From Tritrichomonas musculus (taxonomy: Eukaryota; Parabasalia; Tritrichomonadida; Tritrichomonadidae), in the NCBI GenBank assembly GCA_039105265.1, contig JAPFFF010000001.1:9610001-9674000 (forward strand): a stretch of DNA of 64,000 nucleotides, in the 5' to 3' direction. Positions within the stretch are counted from its first letter, which is position 1, and every line of letters starts with the position of its first letter. Under the pieces are notes generated by a model. That model saw only the letters and a program-made list of their open reading frames with translations, had not been told where the DNA came from and did not search any database. Positions 42,543 through 52,099 of this stretch are shown piece by piece. Made by a program: the position numbers and the translations under genes.

Positions 42543-43030
42543 GATCAATAATTAAATAGGAGATAAAGAAAATAAAATTAAAATAAATTGAAATTTGAGA
42601 AACCGATCAAATAATTTTCATAAAAATTTTTATTGTATTGATGAAGCGATATTGATATATATGAGAATATACATTTTATTATATTTGTTGTTAAATTTCC
42701 AAGCAACTTTTTTTTTTTTTACCAAGTTTATTTAAAGAAAATATAAATTACCTATTTTTATGGATTTCAATTAATTACATATAATGTTGGTATCAATAGT
42801 ATTTGGATTGATGGTTGATATAACGCCATCATTTAAAAATAAGAAGTAACCATACGGAAATAATGCTGATTGTAAAAAAGAAAATTCATTAAATTAATCA
42901 AATTTCAAAAAAAGAGCACAAAAAATGATTTTTTCATTATAATATTGGTAGTTTATGATATAGAATACTACATTTATCTCTTCTTTACAATTAATTCCAT
43001 TTTTAAAAAAATCGTACTTATTTGTCCCGT
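42543..43030. other. AT-rich intergenic spacer
   Basis: Lies between two minus-strand genes. No gene or repeat was seen. Confidence 0.5.
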
Positions 43031-44281
43031 TTATTTAACAGTGAATTGTGGAACTGTAATTCCAAGTTCAGGAGGAATCATGCTCTGTAATTGTGCGAGG
43101 GATTTATTAAATTTATCTTGAGTAGCTTGAAGCATTTTCTGATCTTCCAAAATATCATTTTCAATTTCTTCTTTTTCCCTTCTTTTCCTATCTTCAGCTT
43201 GCAGCATCTGATATTGTTTGACACGTTCGTTTTCAATCCTTCTCTGGGTTCTTGCATAAGCTTCTTCGTCAATTTCTGTTTGACGGCTTGGAAATGCTCT
43301 CTTTACGCCTGTTCTCTTTCGAGCTTGTTTTTCTTTCTGCAAATTGATCCAGTCATTATGTCTTTCGTTGAACATTCGCTCTTGTTTTTCTTTTAATGCA
43401 GTAACCTCTGCAATTGCTGCCTTTGACGCTGCAGATTCAGCTGCTTGTTGGACTTGGTCGTTTTTATTTTGAGTTTTTTGGAGTTCTATTGACATTAATT
43501 CAACAACATGCTCTCTTTTCTTTGTCATCGCTAATCGGCGTTTTTCTTCTTCAGCTGCTCTTGCATCATTTTTAGCTTGAACTTCAGCATTTTCTTTTTG
43601 TATTCTCTTTTCTTCCTCTTCTTCTTGTTCGCGCTTATTTGCTTTTCTCATTAATATTTCATCGTTTATTCTTCTGAATTCTTCACGTCTTTCTTCATTT
43701 ATCTTTCTCTGTCGTTCTTGTTTCTTTTCTTCTTCCTTTTGCTGTATTCTGTTTTGTCTCTTCAATTCTTGCTCATAATCTAATTCAGCTTGTCTTTCGC
43801 GTTGTTTTCTCTTTTCAACTTCAGATAATTGTTCCACATATGTTTGGCGCAAATCTCTCATTTTTTGGCGAGCCTTTAATTGTTGTCTTTGAGCTTTTTC
43901 TTTTGCTAATTGGATTTGTTCCATCTCTTGTTGGTCTTCTGCGTCTTTAACTTGAGCATCATATTCTCTTTTTTGTTGATTATAGTCTACCTGCTTTGCC
44001 CTTGTTTTTACCATTGTTTCATAAATTAATTTTGATCGATGTGAACGAACTTGTGGCATAACTGGATCAATTATACCAGTAGGTGGGGCAGCAATTGATT
44101 GAGTTGCTTTAACTTTACTATTAATTTTCGGATTTAAAGGGAACATCGCTGATGTTTTGGAATTTAGTGAAATTTTGGGGTTGTTATGCTGAGGGAATTC
44201 ATAGCCTTCGTTTGGGAACAAATCTTCGTTCCCAATAACGTCGACATTCATGTAGCCGGTGTGAACTTCTTGGATACTCAT
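43031..44281 (-). CDS. Axonemal-type coiled-coil protein (trichohyalin-plectin-homology-like)
   Basis: 416 residues. After a ~90-residue N-terminal tail (with PPTGIIDPVMPQVRSHRSKL), residues ~100-395 are one continuous charged helix dominated by Glu, Lys, Arg and Gln (EEEKKQERQRKINEERREEF). The composition and R..E/K..E spacing are those of the TPH group (MNS1, CFAP45, CFAP53 and relatives), which lie inside the lumen of flagellar doublet microtubules. The C-terminus is short and folded (ELGITVPQFTVK). I infer a flagellar or cytoskeletal filament protein; the exact family member cannot be named. It is divergent from the ARM-like gene. Confidence 0.65.
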   Translation of the reverse strand: MSIQEVHTGYMNVDVIGNEDLFPNEGYEFPQHNNPKISLNSKTSAMFPLNPKINSKVKATQSIAAPPTGIIDPVMPQVRSHRSKLIYETMVKTRAKQVDYNQQKREYDAQVKDAEDQQEMEQIQLAKEKAQRQQLKARQKMRDLRQTYVEQLSEVEKRKQRERQAELDYEQELKRQNRIQQKEEEKKQERQRKINEERREEFRRINDEILMRKANKREQEEEEEKRIQKENAEVQAKNDARAAEEEKRRLAMTKKREHVVELMSIELQKTQNKNDQVQQAAESAASKAAIAEVTALKEKQERMFNERHNDWINLQKEKQARKRTGVKRAFPSRQTEIDEEAYARTQRRIENERVKQYQMLQAEDRKRREKEEIENDILEDQKMLQATQDKFNKSLAQLQSMIPPELGITVPQFTVK

Positions 44282-44595
44282 ATTTAGATCTTAAAAATTC
44301 GTTGCTCTTAAAGATACGTTATATCAGTTGAACGTTTATTCCTTCTGAAAAAAAAACGTTAAAATTATAAATCTTGAAATATTCTACCTTATCTCATCGT
44401 TATTTTTTAATTTTTGATATAGTTAAAACCGTGATATCTATTTGTAAAGAAATTATAATTTTTTAATATAATTAACAAAACATTGGATTAAAAATATATT
44501 TGATTATTTTTAATGGAAAAAAATATCTGGACTTAATATATTATATTTTTTGTATTTGACTTAAAGCTATAGAAATTTTCAATAGTAATTCAAAA
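44282..44595. other. Divergent promoter region
   Basis: 314 bases between two divergent starts. TTCAAAAATG sits at the plus-strand start, and minus-strand TTCAACTG lies ~45 bases before the coiled-coil start. No other feature was seen. Confidence 0.4.
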
Positions 44596-46134
44596 ATGGA
44601 GAATTATAAGGCTCCTGATAATATTTCAAAAGCAGACGGAGACTTAGAATTACAAAAAAATGAATTTCCAGATGAAGATGAACCAAATTCTCTCCAAAAA
44701 CAAAATATTGATTTTTATACAAATTTTGAGCAAATACAATTGCAACTTATGAATAGCAGTAATGATAAAACTATTGTAACTGATATGATTATTTTTTTAA
44801 GTAGATTCGACAAATCTTTCTTTAATTTAAATAATAATATCATACCATTATTGATTCAATCAGGAACTTTTGAAGTAATTCTAAATCATTACAAAGATTT
44901 AGGTTTAATGATACTTCCTATGTTGAAAAATATGATTCATTGTCAAACAGATAATTTAATTCTTCTTCTTCAAAATAATTTATGTGATCTTCTTCTATAT
45001 TTTATTTTTAATAGTAGCAACGATGAATGTTTATGTTTAACCGAATGTTTAAGTGAAATCATATCAAGAGACACTTTTTTCTTTGTTTTAATCTATTCTA
45101 CAAATGTTTTAGAAATCATCTTTCATTATTTTGAAGGAATAAACAATGAAAACATTTCAAAGAATTGGCAAAAAGTATGCTACTATTTAACTTTCTTAAC
45201 AAATTTTTTTGATAAAGGACCAGTTCCAAATAAAAGGATTTCAGCTGATTCATCATCATTTTATCAAAAATATCAACTTTTTTTACAAAACTGTAAGAAC
45301 CCAGGAATTTTCCAAAAAAGATTGATTGATGAGTTTTTCAATATAGGTGTTGATATTTCATCAGGAAATTTAATTTTTCATAACATATTAGATATATCTT
45401 TCAAAATTGCATACAAATTTAAAAATGATTATATAATTAATAATTATTTACTTATTGTATTTGAAATCATTCGAAGAAGCTTTTCAACATTTGATGATCT
45501 TTTTATTCAAATAACTTTTTTTGATTATTTTGGCGATTGGATTAAACTAGGAAATAATTTAATTAATTATAATTTGATGAGGATTGTTGGTTGTTTATTT
45601 ATTACAAGTCAACCAATACCTGAAGCAATAGTCAATGAATGTATTGACGGCGTTTTCTATGTTTTTTATCGTTATATTGCTAAATCTGAAGACTTAGAAT
45701 ATGAAACAATTACAGCTTTAACAAATTTGGTTTGTTACTTAGGATGGGAATCGAAATGCGTTGAATTGATATTTACCAAAAAAGTAATCAAAAAAATTCA
45801 TTCTAACATTTTTGAAAGGAATTTCCATATTTTACGAGTTTACATGTATCTTTTGATTTCGGTGGCTTCTAACTCTAAGAATTGTAATGCTTTATTATCA
45901 GATGATATTTTATATAAAATATTTGATTTGATGGAAAAGAAGAAAGGCAATTTTATTATTTTTGCTTTAGATAATTTTCGCCTAATTTTCGAAAATGAGC
46001 CACTTAATAAATTCATGACACATTTTTTCAATTGTGGAGGTACTGATGTTTTAAATGAATTGATAAATACTAGTGAAGATGAAGAAATTCGCCAAATGGC
46101 CAAAATAGATTTAGATTTTTTTGAAAATGAATAA
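44596..46134 (+). CDS. Helical ARM/HEAT-like protein of unknown function
   Basis: 512 residues, almost wholly alpha-helical, with spaced Leu/Ile/Phe and recurring pairs of helices ~40 residues apart (IPLLIQSGTFEVILNHYKDL; LILLLQNNLCDLLLYFIF; ALTNLVCYLGWESKCVELIF). An acidic, disordered 30-residue N-terminus precedes it. This is the ARM-type repeat architecture seen in many lineage-specific trichomonad proteins, likely a protein-binding scaffold. No catalytic motif was seen. The stop is followed at once by AAA, making the TAAA that trichomonads use as a cleavage/polyadenylation signal. Confidence 0.65.
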   Translation: MENYKAPDNISKADGDLELQKNEFPDEDEPNSLQKQNIDFYTNFEQIQLQLMNSSNDKTIVTDMIIFLSRFDKSFFNLNNNIIPLLIQSGTFEVILNHYKDLGLMILPMLKNMIHCQTDNLILLLQNNLCDLLLYFIFNSSNDECLCLTECLSEIISRDTFFFVLIYSTNVLEIIFHYFEGINNENISKNWQKVCYYLTFLTNFFDKGPVPNKRISADSSSFYQKYQLFLQNCKNPGIFQKRLIDEFFNIGVDISSGNLIFHNILDISFKIAYKFKNDYIINNYLLIVFEIIRRSFSTFDDLFIQITFFDYFGDWIKLGNNLINYNLMRIVGCLFITSQPIPEAIVNECIDGVFYVFYRYIAKSEDLEYETITALTNLVCYLGWESKCVELIFTKKVIKKIHSNIFERNFHILRVYMYLLISVASNSKNCNALLSDDILYKIFDLMEKKKGNFIIFALDNFRLIFENEPLNKFMTHFFNCGGTDVLNELINTSEDEEIRQMAKIDLDFFENE

Positions 46135-46787
46135 AAATATTTGTTATTTAATAAAAAAAAAGACTTTTATAAATTTTCATTTCTAAAGTATAAGCATACA
46201 GAAAATTGACTGTAATCCATTCAATTAATGAATTCTTAAAGAAAATCAATTAATTGATGTTTTTATAAATTTCAGCAATTTTGGTTAATAATGATGCTGA
46301 ATGCATGTGATTAAAAATACTGCAATTCATTTTGAATGCATTGATAATAAAGCAGTGATCATCAAAACTCTTCTTTTTTGCTGATGATGAAAATGATATC
46401 AGGAAATTAAAATATGCATTAGTTTGAATAAAGTTTGTCCAATAATTAGAAAGTGATGTGAAATGAATAAAATTTGACACCAGCATTTTCTAATCTTATT
46501 TCAAATGCTAAAATGAATTTCTGACGTTGTTTCTATTTTTTGTCTGTCACTTTTTATTAAATTGACCTATAGCATGGTGAAAAAAAAATGTTTCATTTCA
46601 CTGACAAACTTTATTCTAAAGTTGAATTCAAAATGCTTGGTGCAACACTCAACTTTTTTCAATGTTTCTCAGAAAATCTTGTAACTTATTGATCTTTAAA
46701 ATGAGTAATTTTGACCTTTATGTATTGAAAAAAAAAAAATTTGAATTCTATACAGTTTATTATATATATATATATAAAGCTTTGTTT
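46135..46787. other. Intergenic region with a dispersed repeat
   Basis: Convergent spacer. Bases 46621-46674 match 49371-49428 (shared ATTCAAAATGCTTGG, then CAATGTTTCTCAGAAAA), so the glycosidase gene is flanked on both sides by the same repeat in the same orientation. Confidence 0.55.
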
Positions 46788-48512
46788 TCATTCACTCATT
46801 TCTCTGAGAAGTTTCTCGAAGTGATTTCTTGGATTGTCACTGCATAAGCTAAAAGGAAGAATTGCGCACGAATTCCAGCCTTGAATGCAGTTTCCTCCAC
46901 TGCTGCCAGTAACGCCATTATTAAACTCAAAAGAGCACAAGCTTCCAGAAGAGATGATGTTATTTTTGGCAACCTTTAAAAGCAGCTCTTCGCCTGATTT
47001 TCTGTGTCCAGAAGCGATTCTCGCAGCAGCGTCAGCGAAGGACAGCCAAGGCCAAATTCCTCCATTGTGGTACTCGCCAACATTGTAGCCAAACTCGTTT
47101 GCGGGATAAAAAGGGAATGTTTCTGGTAGGCCAAATTTGTTCTCAATTTTTTCAGCATAAGAAAGCATTGATTCGTATCGTTCTTTCCCACAAACGTTCC
47201 AAAGTTGGCAAATTAATTGATCTTCATGAAACCTTCCATCAGAAGAGCCGTCGCGCATGACGTCCTGGTAAAATTGGCCATTCCACAAAGGTTCACAATT
47301 TATTTCAATTTCAATTGAATCCTTTTTCAATAGAGACGATAGCCAATTGAATTCTTTAACGGCTGCTTTTGTAATCAATACAAAATGTGGTCCATAGAGC
47401 CTATTGTTCATCCCTTTAACATCTTTCCAATCTGCCCAAAAATCTCTCGCATAAGGGACTTGTTTTTCATCCCTTAGAGAAGCCAAGTATTCAATTGCTT
47501 TTTTCGCATGATTATACCATTTTTCAGCAAGCTCAAGCAGCTCTTTGTTGCTATTTTCAGTTGAATTGCAATCGTCAAGATAGTATCGAATAAATCGAAC
47601 AATCCTTAAAACAAAATAAGCGGTAATGTCAATATCATATTTCCTTTCAATTAAAGGTAGAAGAGTTGTTGGTATTTTTCCAGTGTTGAGTTGGCCTTGG
47701 CAACTTTCATTTATCATTTTAATCTCGGCTTTTTTGAATAAAATTAAATGAACAAATGAGGTCCAGTATGAGTCTCTTTGATTTAATTCGCAATATCCCA
47801 TTGTAAGAAGCTCGCCACTTTTAATGATTCGAGTGAGCGAAAATGCTGGGACAAGTTCGAGATTTAATAAAATTCTATGATCATCTGTCACTTGTGGTAA
47901 ATATTGCTCTATTTGTTGGGTTTTTAAAAGTAAATCTTTTATATCAAGTTTATTTAGCATTTCACTTGCTGAATTATAAAAATTGCAAGAATATAAGTTG
48001 TCATGCCATACAACAAATGCAATGGTTGAACGATTCCCTTTGAGTAAAACTTCGTGTGAACTTTCTTGTGTGAATTCACTTCCATCTTTAGAAACAAAAA
48101 TTGAATATTTCATTTGGTGAGAAAGAGAACTTGAAGTTTTTGCATAGAAGTCCATTTTTATTAAAAATTCATTCGGTGATGTAAATTCTGCAAAAATAAT
48201 TGGAAGTGATGTGATTTTTATATCGTTGAAAGCGATAGGTGCCCAAATTTTAGCATTCAAATTATATTTTGAATATGATATTGAAGGAATTGGCCATGAA
48301 TAATCATTGTTTGATATTGTTAAATTTTTGAGTGGCACAAATTCATCTAATTCATTGTAAATTGAGAAATTGAATCTGCCAATTTTAATTAATGATTCTC
48401 CTAAAATTGGAGGATTGAAAAGAACTGAAGGGAGAACTGCACCAGAAGGATCTATTAGACCAGATATTGAAAAATTGCATGCATTGATTGCATTTGGGCA
48501 CTTTAAATCCAT
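46788..48512 (-). CDS. Six-hairpin glycoside hydrolase, related to glycogen debranching enzymes
   Basis: 574 residues. An N-terminal beta-rich domain (~1-190) precedes an (alpha/alpha)6 barrel. Barrel landmarks are MGYCELNQRDSYWTSFVHL (acidic RD motif), RDFWADWKD, DGRFHEDQLICQLWNVCG and EYHNGGIWPWLSFADAA, the last being the conserved tail motif of debranching-type glucosidases and their GH63/GH78 neighbours. The nearest functional guess is an amylo-alpha-1,6-glucosidase-like enzyme acting on glycogen branches or related oligosaccharides. There is no signal peptide, so it is cytosolic. The C-terminal third is richer in G+C than the rest. Substrate and exact GH family are uncertain. Confidence 0.65.
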   Translation of the reverse strand: MDLKCPNAINACNFSISGLIDPSGAVLPSVLFNPPILGESLIKIGRFNFSIYNELDEFVPLKNLTISNNDYSWPIPSISYSKYNLNAKIWAPIAFNDIKITSLPIIFAEFTSPNEFLIKMDFYAKTSSSLSHQMKYSIFVSKDGSEFTQESSHEVLLKGNRSTIAFVVWHDNLYSCNFYNSASEMLNKLDIKDLLLKTQQIEQYLPQVTDDHRILLNLELVPAFSLTRIIKSGELLTMGYCELNQRDSYWTSFVHLILFKKAEIKMINESCQGQLNTGKIPTTLLPLIERKYDIDITAYFVLRIVRFIRYYLDDCNSTENSNKELLELAEKWYNHAKKAIEYLASLRDEKQVPYARDFWADWKDVKGMNNRLYGPHFVLITKAAVKEFNWLSSLLKKDSIEIEINCEPLWNGQFYQDVMRDGSSDGRFHEDQLICQLWNVCGKERYESMLSYAEKIENKFGLPETFPFYPANEFGYNVGEYHNGGIWPWLSFADAAARIASGHRKSGEELLLKVAKNNIISSGSLCSFEFNNGVTGSSGGNCIQGWNSCAILPFSLCSDNPRNHFEKLLREMSE

Positions 48513-48540
48513 TTATTTGTTTGTTTATTCGTAATTTCAC

Positions 48541-48965
48541 TATTATTGAATGATTGTTAACTCAACATCTAAGAGTCTGATATAAAATATTTTGATATAA
48601 AATTGTTGATTATGCTTAAAAGAATGTATAAACGATACTTAAATACAATTTTATGCAAATTTTCGAAATATTGAATATTATCAGCAACTTCATCAAAAAT
48701 CTATATTTTCTTCTTATATTAGAGATTTATATGACACATTTAATGATATAGTAAGTTACTGATGAGAAATATCAATTCTATTTAAATAAAAAAATGATTT
48801 TTTTTAAAAAATTCGTACGTTAAAAGGACATTTTCAAATAAATATGCTGTTTTGAAATAATTATCTTATAATTTGTTTCTTATTTCAAAAAATTTCATTC
48901 AGAAGATATTATTATATCAAATAATAAAAAATGAAATAAATCCCAATGGTCAATCTTGAGAAAAA
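48541..48965. repeat. Dispersed repeat, copy B (uninterrupted)
   Basis: Continuous counterpart of the split repeat at 6572-8458. TTCGTACGTTAAAAGG runs straight into ACATTTTCAAATAAATATG, showing the state before the insertion seen in copy A. It lies 30-450 bases upstream of the glycosidase start. The two copies differ at many positions, so they are not recent duplicates. Confidence 0.75.
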
Positions 48966-50153
48966 GTTGATTTTTTGTATTAAGTATTGATTGGACAATC
49001 GTTTTTTTTTCACCACTTTTTGAATGGTTTTTCTATCCATTAGTATCTACCATCTTAAGGTGAAATTTGACTTACTCTGTTAAGAAAATTAACCAAAAAA
49101 ATCGTAAATTTAAATTTTACTGAAAAATTAGAACTATTTGCTTTTTTTGATATGATTTTTTATATTTTTACATAATTTTTCAGGAATATGCACACCAGTA
49201 ATCACCATGGGGCTGCACGAAGACGAATCGGGCTCCTTGAATTGCTGGATGAATCGGGAAGCTATTTGAACTATATATTTATACATTATTTAGCAAAAAT
49301 TGAATATTAAAAGTATAAAAAAGTATTCAAAAGGTTAAAAAGTTTTCAAAAAGTGGTGTAGAAAAATAAAGTCGGATTCAAAATGCTTGGGACAGCATTC
49401 AATTTTTTTCAATGTTTCTCAGAAAAAAAATCATTCAGCTTGGGACAAATTGACCTAAAAGATTTATAAATTTGACCTTTACTATTCACCATTATTGATT
49501 TTTCATTTTATTTTGATGAGAATGAACTTTTCATGACTAAAAAATACTTATATACCATATAAAACAAGTATTTATCAGTTTTATATCACTATATTAGTGT
49601 TTTCATCATATATTTGAGAAATTTATGATAAACAAAAAGAAAAATATAACCTGAAAAAACTTTATTATTGCAATATATAATATATCAATATCATCACAAA
49701 AACAAGCAAATGAAATAATGTTAAAATTTAATGATTATTATTGTGAAAATTATATTTTATAAGTAAGAAAAACTCGTTCAAATTTTCGATAGAGAAACAA
49801 ATAAATTCAAATGCTTTTCTCATTGAAAAACTTTTTGAAAGAGTTATGTTTGAGAAACAAATATTAATATCTTCAAAATAACTGCATCGAATTCTAATAT
49901 TTTCGATATTATATTCTAAAGATATAAATGATAAAATTTTATGTTTATATGAAAGAATACTATAAGAGAATTAAAGTTCAATAGCTTTTGTATGATTTTC
50001 AAATTTACCAGCAAAAAGCAATCTAAAAATAATAATAAAATAATAGCGCATTTTGATTAGATATGCTTTTAAAAAAAAATTATTATAATTTATGATGATG
50101 AACAATAATAGATTATCAATTTGAACCAAGTAATTGATTCACAAATTGACTAT
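48966..50153. other. Intergenic region with a repeat and a GC-richer patch
   Basis: Bases 49371-49428 repeat the motif found at 46621. Bases ~49185-49250 (CACCATGGGGCTGCACGAAG and neighbours) are unusually rich in G+C for this window, but I cannot assign them. No gene was seen. Confidence 0.45.
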
Positions 50154-50981
50154 TTATAAGTGAAGATCATACAATCTATTCGAATCAAATCGAGATTGTG
50201 TACGTATTATTAAAGGGGAAACAGGATCGTTGATAAGTGCATTGTTATTTAGAAGTATATTTTCATTAAAGCAAGAGCACGATCGTTTAATTTTACTCTT
50301 TTCTTGGAGTTCTTCCTTTGCTTTTTTAATATTGCAATTGTATTCGGTGTTAGATTTAACTAAGTCACCACTTTCTCTTGCTTGAACATTCATCATTTTT
50401 GTATATCCACCATCACACCAGTTTTGATACTTTGCATAAAACTCGCTGTAACCGCCATGAAGGACATAAACATCTGGATATATTAAATTAGGATAGCAAT
50501 CTTTGTTAATCTTTCTGTCTATTGCTCTAAAAATAGAGGCAAATTCAGGCCCACGATTTTGCGAAAATTCGCAGTGAAATATGATCAAAGTTCTTTCTTT
50601 AACATTATTGAAAAATTGGTCCTTTAGCTCTTCTGGATCATTTGAATTAATAGCTCCTTTGATATGTCCATCGCGATATTCATATGGAAATCTGCAATCA
50701 ATAATATAGACTGAATCATGGTAAGTTTTATATTTATGAGATAATATTTTGATTAATGTATCGGAAGAAATGTGAGGAATACTTCCTCTAAATGGTATTA
50801 CTGGAAATGGAGGAGAGTTTGCTTTTATTTCAAAGGTAGCTCTTTGGTGTTCACGAGATTTTTCGATTGGGTTTTCGCTTAAAGGTTTTGCAGGAGAATC
50901 AAACTGTGGAAGTGGGATGTCAAAATGGAGAGAGGTTACACGGCATGATTCATGTCTGGCAATTCCTTTCTTGTTCATCAT
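50154..50981 (-). CDS. Cdc25-type dual-specificity phosphatase
   Basis: 276 residues from the ATG at 50981 (an ATG follows at once; the longer frame begins at a TTG). The rhodanese/Cdc25 domain covers about residues 75-210: ISSDTLIKIL, YIIDCRFPYEYRDGHIKGA, the active site HCEFSQNRGP with Cys-137 and Arg-143 (CX5R), and YPDVYVLHGGYSEFY. HCEFS..RGP is diagnostic of Cdc25, which activates cyclin-dependent kinases by removing inhibitory phosphates. The N-terminal regulatory region is much shorter than in animal or yeast Cdc25. The catalytic residues are all present, so it should be active. It is probably nuclear or cytosolic and acts at mitotic entry. Confidence 0.88.
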   Translation of the reverse strand: MMNKKGIARHESCRVTSLHFDIPLPQFDSPAKPLSENPIEKSREHQRATFEIKANSPPFPVIPFRGSIPHISSDTLIKILSHKYKTYHDSVYIIDCRFPYEYRDGHIKGAINSNDPEELKDQFFNNVKERTLIIFHCEFSQNRGPEFASIFRAIDRKINKDCYPNLIYPDVYVLHGGYSEFYAKYQNWCDGGYTKMMNVQARESGDLVKSNTEYNCNIKKAKEELQEKSKIKRSCSCFNENILLNNNALINDPVSPLIIRTQSRFDSNRLYDLHL

Positions 50982-52076
50982 ATATTTCAACTGGTTTAAC
51001 GTACAGACATGAAAATTAATTTCATCAAATTGAGAAGAATTGGTTTAAAGATGTTAAGATAGAAAAAATTGTGAAGATTGAGAATAAATTTTTAAAACTT
51101 TTTGAATAGTAGAGCCAAATATTTTATCTTGAATTTAAAAAATTTTTATCACATGATGTTATTCAAAAAAATTATGTTTTTTTCATATTATAAAGGTATT
51201 GATATTGAAACAAAGCAAATTAAACATTGTATCGATCATGATTAACGTACAATAATTTTGAAGATTCTAACGTCTTTTTTATGTGCAATCAAAATTGAGA
51301 GAATCAAATTATTTCTATTTTAGAAAAACTTTACCAATTTGTAAAAGATGATAATAAAAAACAAGCAAGTATAGTAATACATTGTGATTTCTGTGTTTAA
51401 TTTTAAGCTTGTAAATTTGGTGAAATAAACGTTTTTTGGGTTTTAAAAATCACCAAATGTAACTATATTATTGTCAAATAAATTTTATTAATAAAATTTA
51501 GTTTTATCAAAAGTCATAAACCATTGAATTATTTGAAAGAGGATTTAAATGAGTTTTATCAAAAGTCATTTTAATAATCGATAATATTTTCTCAGTAAAA
51601 AAATGTTATTTTTTGAATATTACAAAATAATTGTATGATTTGTATAATATATCATATAAAATAATAATAAAAAGCTCATTTATATTGACGATGAAAAGCC
51701 AAATAACCGATTTCACCAAAAGCCCAGGTCTTGGGCTTTTGGCGACAGCATTCAATTTTGAATAGTTTACATATATTTTGGAGATCACCAAAACGGTTTT
51801 TTTGGCTATGGTGATTTGTAAAGCTTTCAAAATATCATATATAAAATAAAAAAAAAAAAAAGAGATAAATATATAATAAAATCAATAAAAGCATTTTTTC
51901 AATTGAAAATAAATTTTTTTTCATTTATATTTTAAATATATACCGATATAAAATGTATTTAAAATATTAATAGTATTTATATTTTTATGAATATTTATAG
52001 CCGAGTAATTAAATAAATTCATTGAATTTATTGAATGTTGATTCGTAAATTGAATTATTATTTAATCAAATATCAT
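50982..52076. other. Intergenic region left of the Kolobok element
   Basis: Contains GTTTTATCAAAAGTCAT twice (about 51502 and 51553), several AAATCACC or GGTGATTT strings, and the hairpin at 51716-51742. No gene is supported. Confidence 0.45.
51716..51742. repeat. Perfect 11-bp hairpin
   Basis: CCAAAAGCCCA and TGGGCTTTTGG are separated by five bases, GC-rich against an AT-rich background. A degenerate relative (CCAAAAGACCAG then AAGACCAGGTCTT) lies at about 57285-57325, just outside the other end of the Kolobok element, in opposite orientation. Confidence 0.6.
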
Positions 52077-52099
52077 TTAAGGGTAAAGTTGGCTTTTCT
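52077..52099. repeat. Left terminal inverted repeat plus TTAA
   Basis: TTAA then GGGTAAAGTTGGCTTTTCT; the mirror copy at 57201-57223 matches over all 19 bases. Confidence 0.85.
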
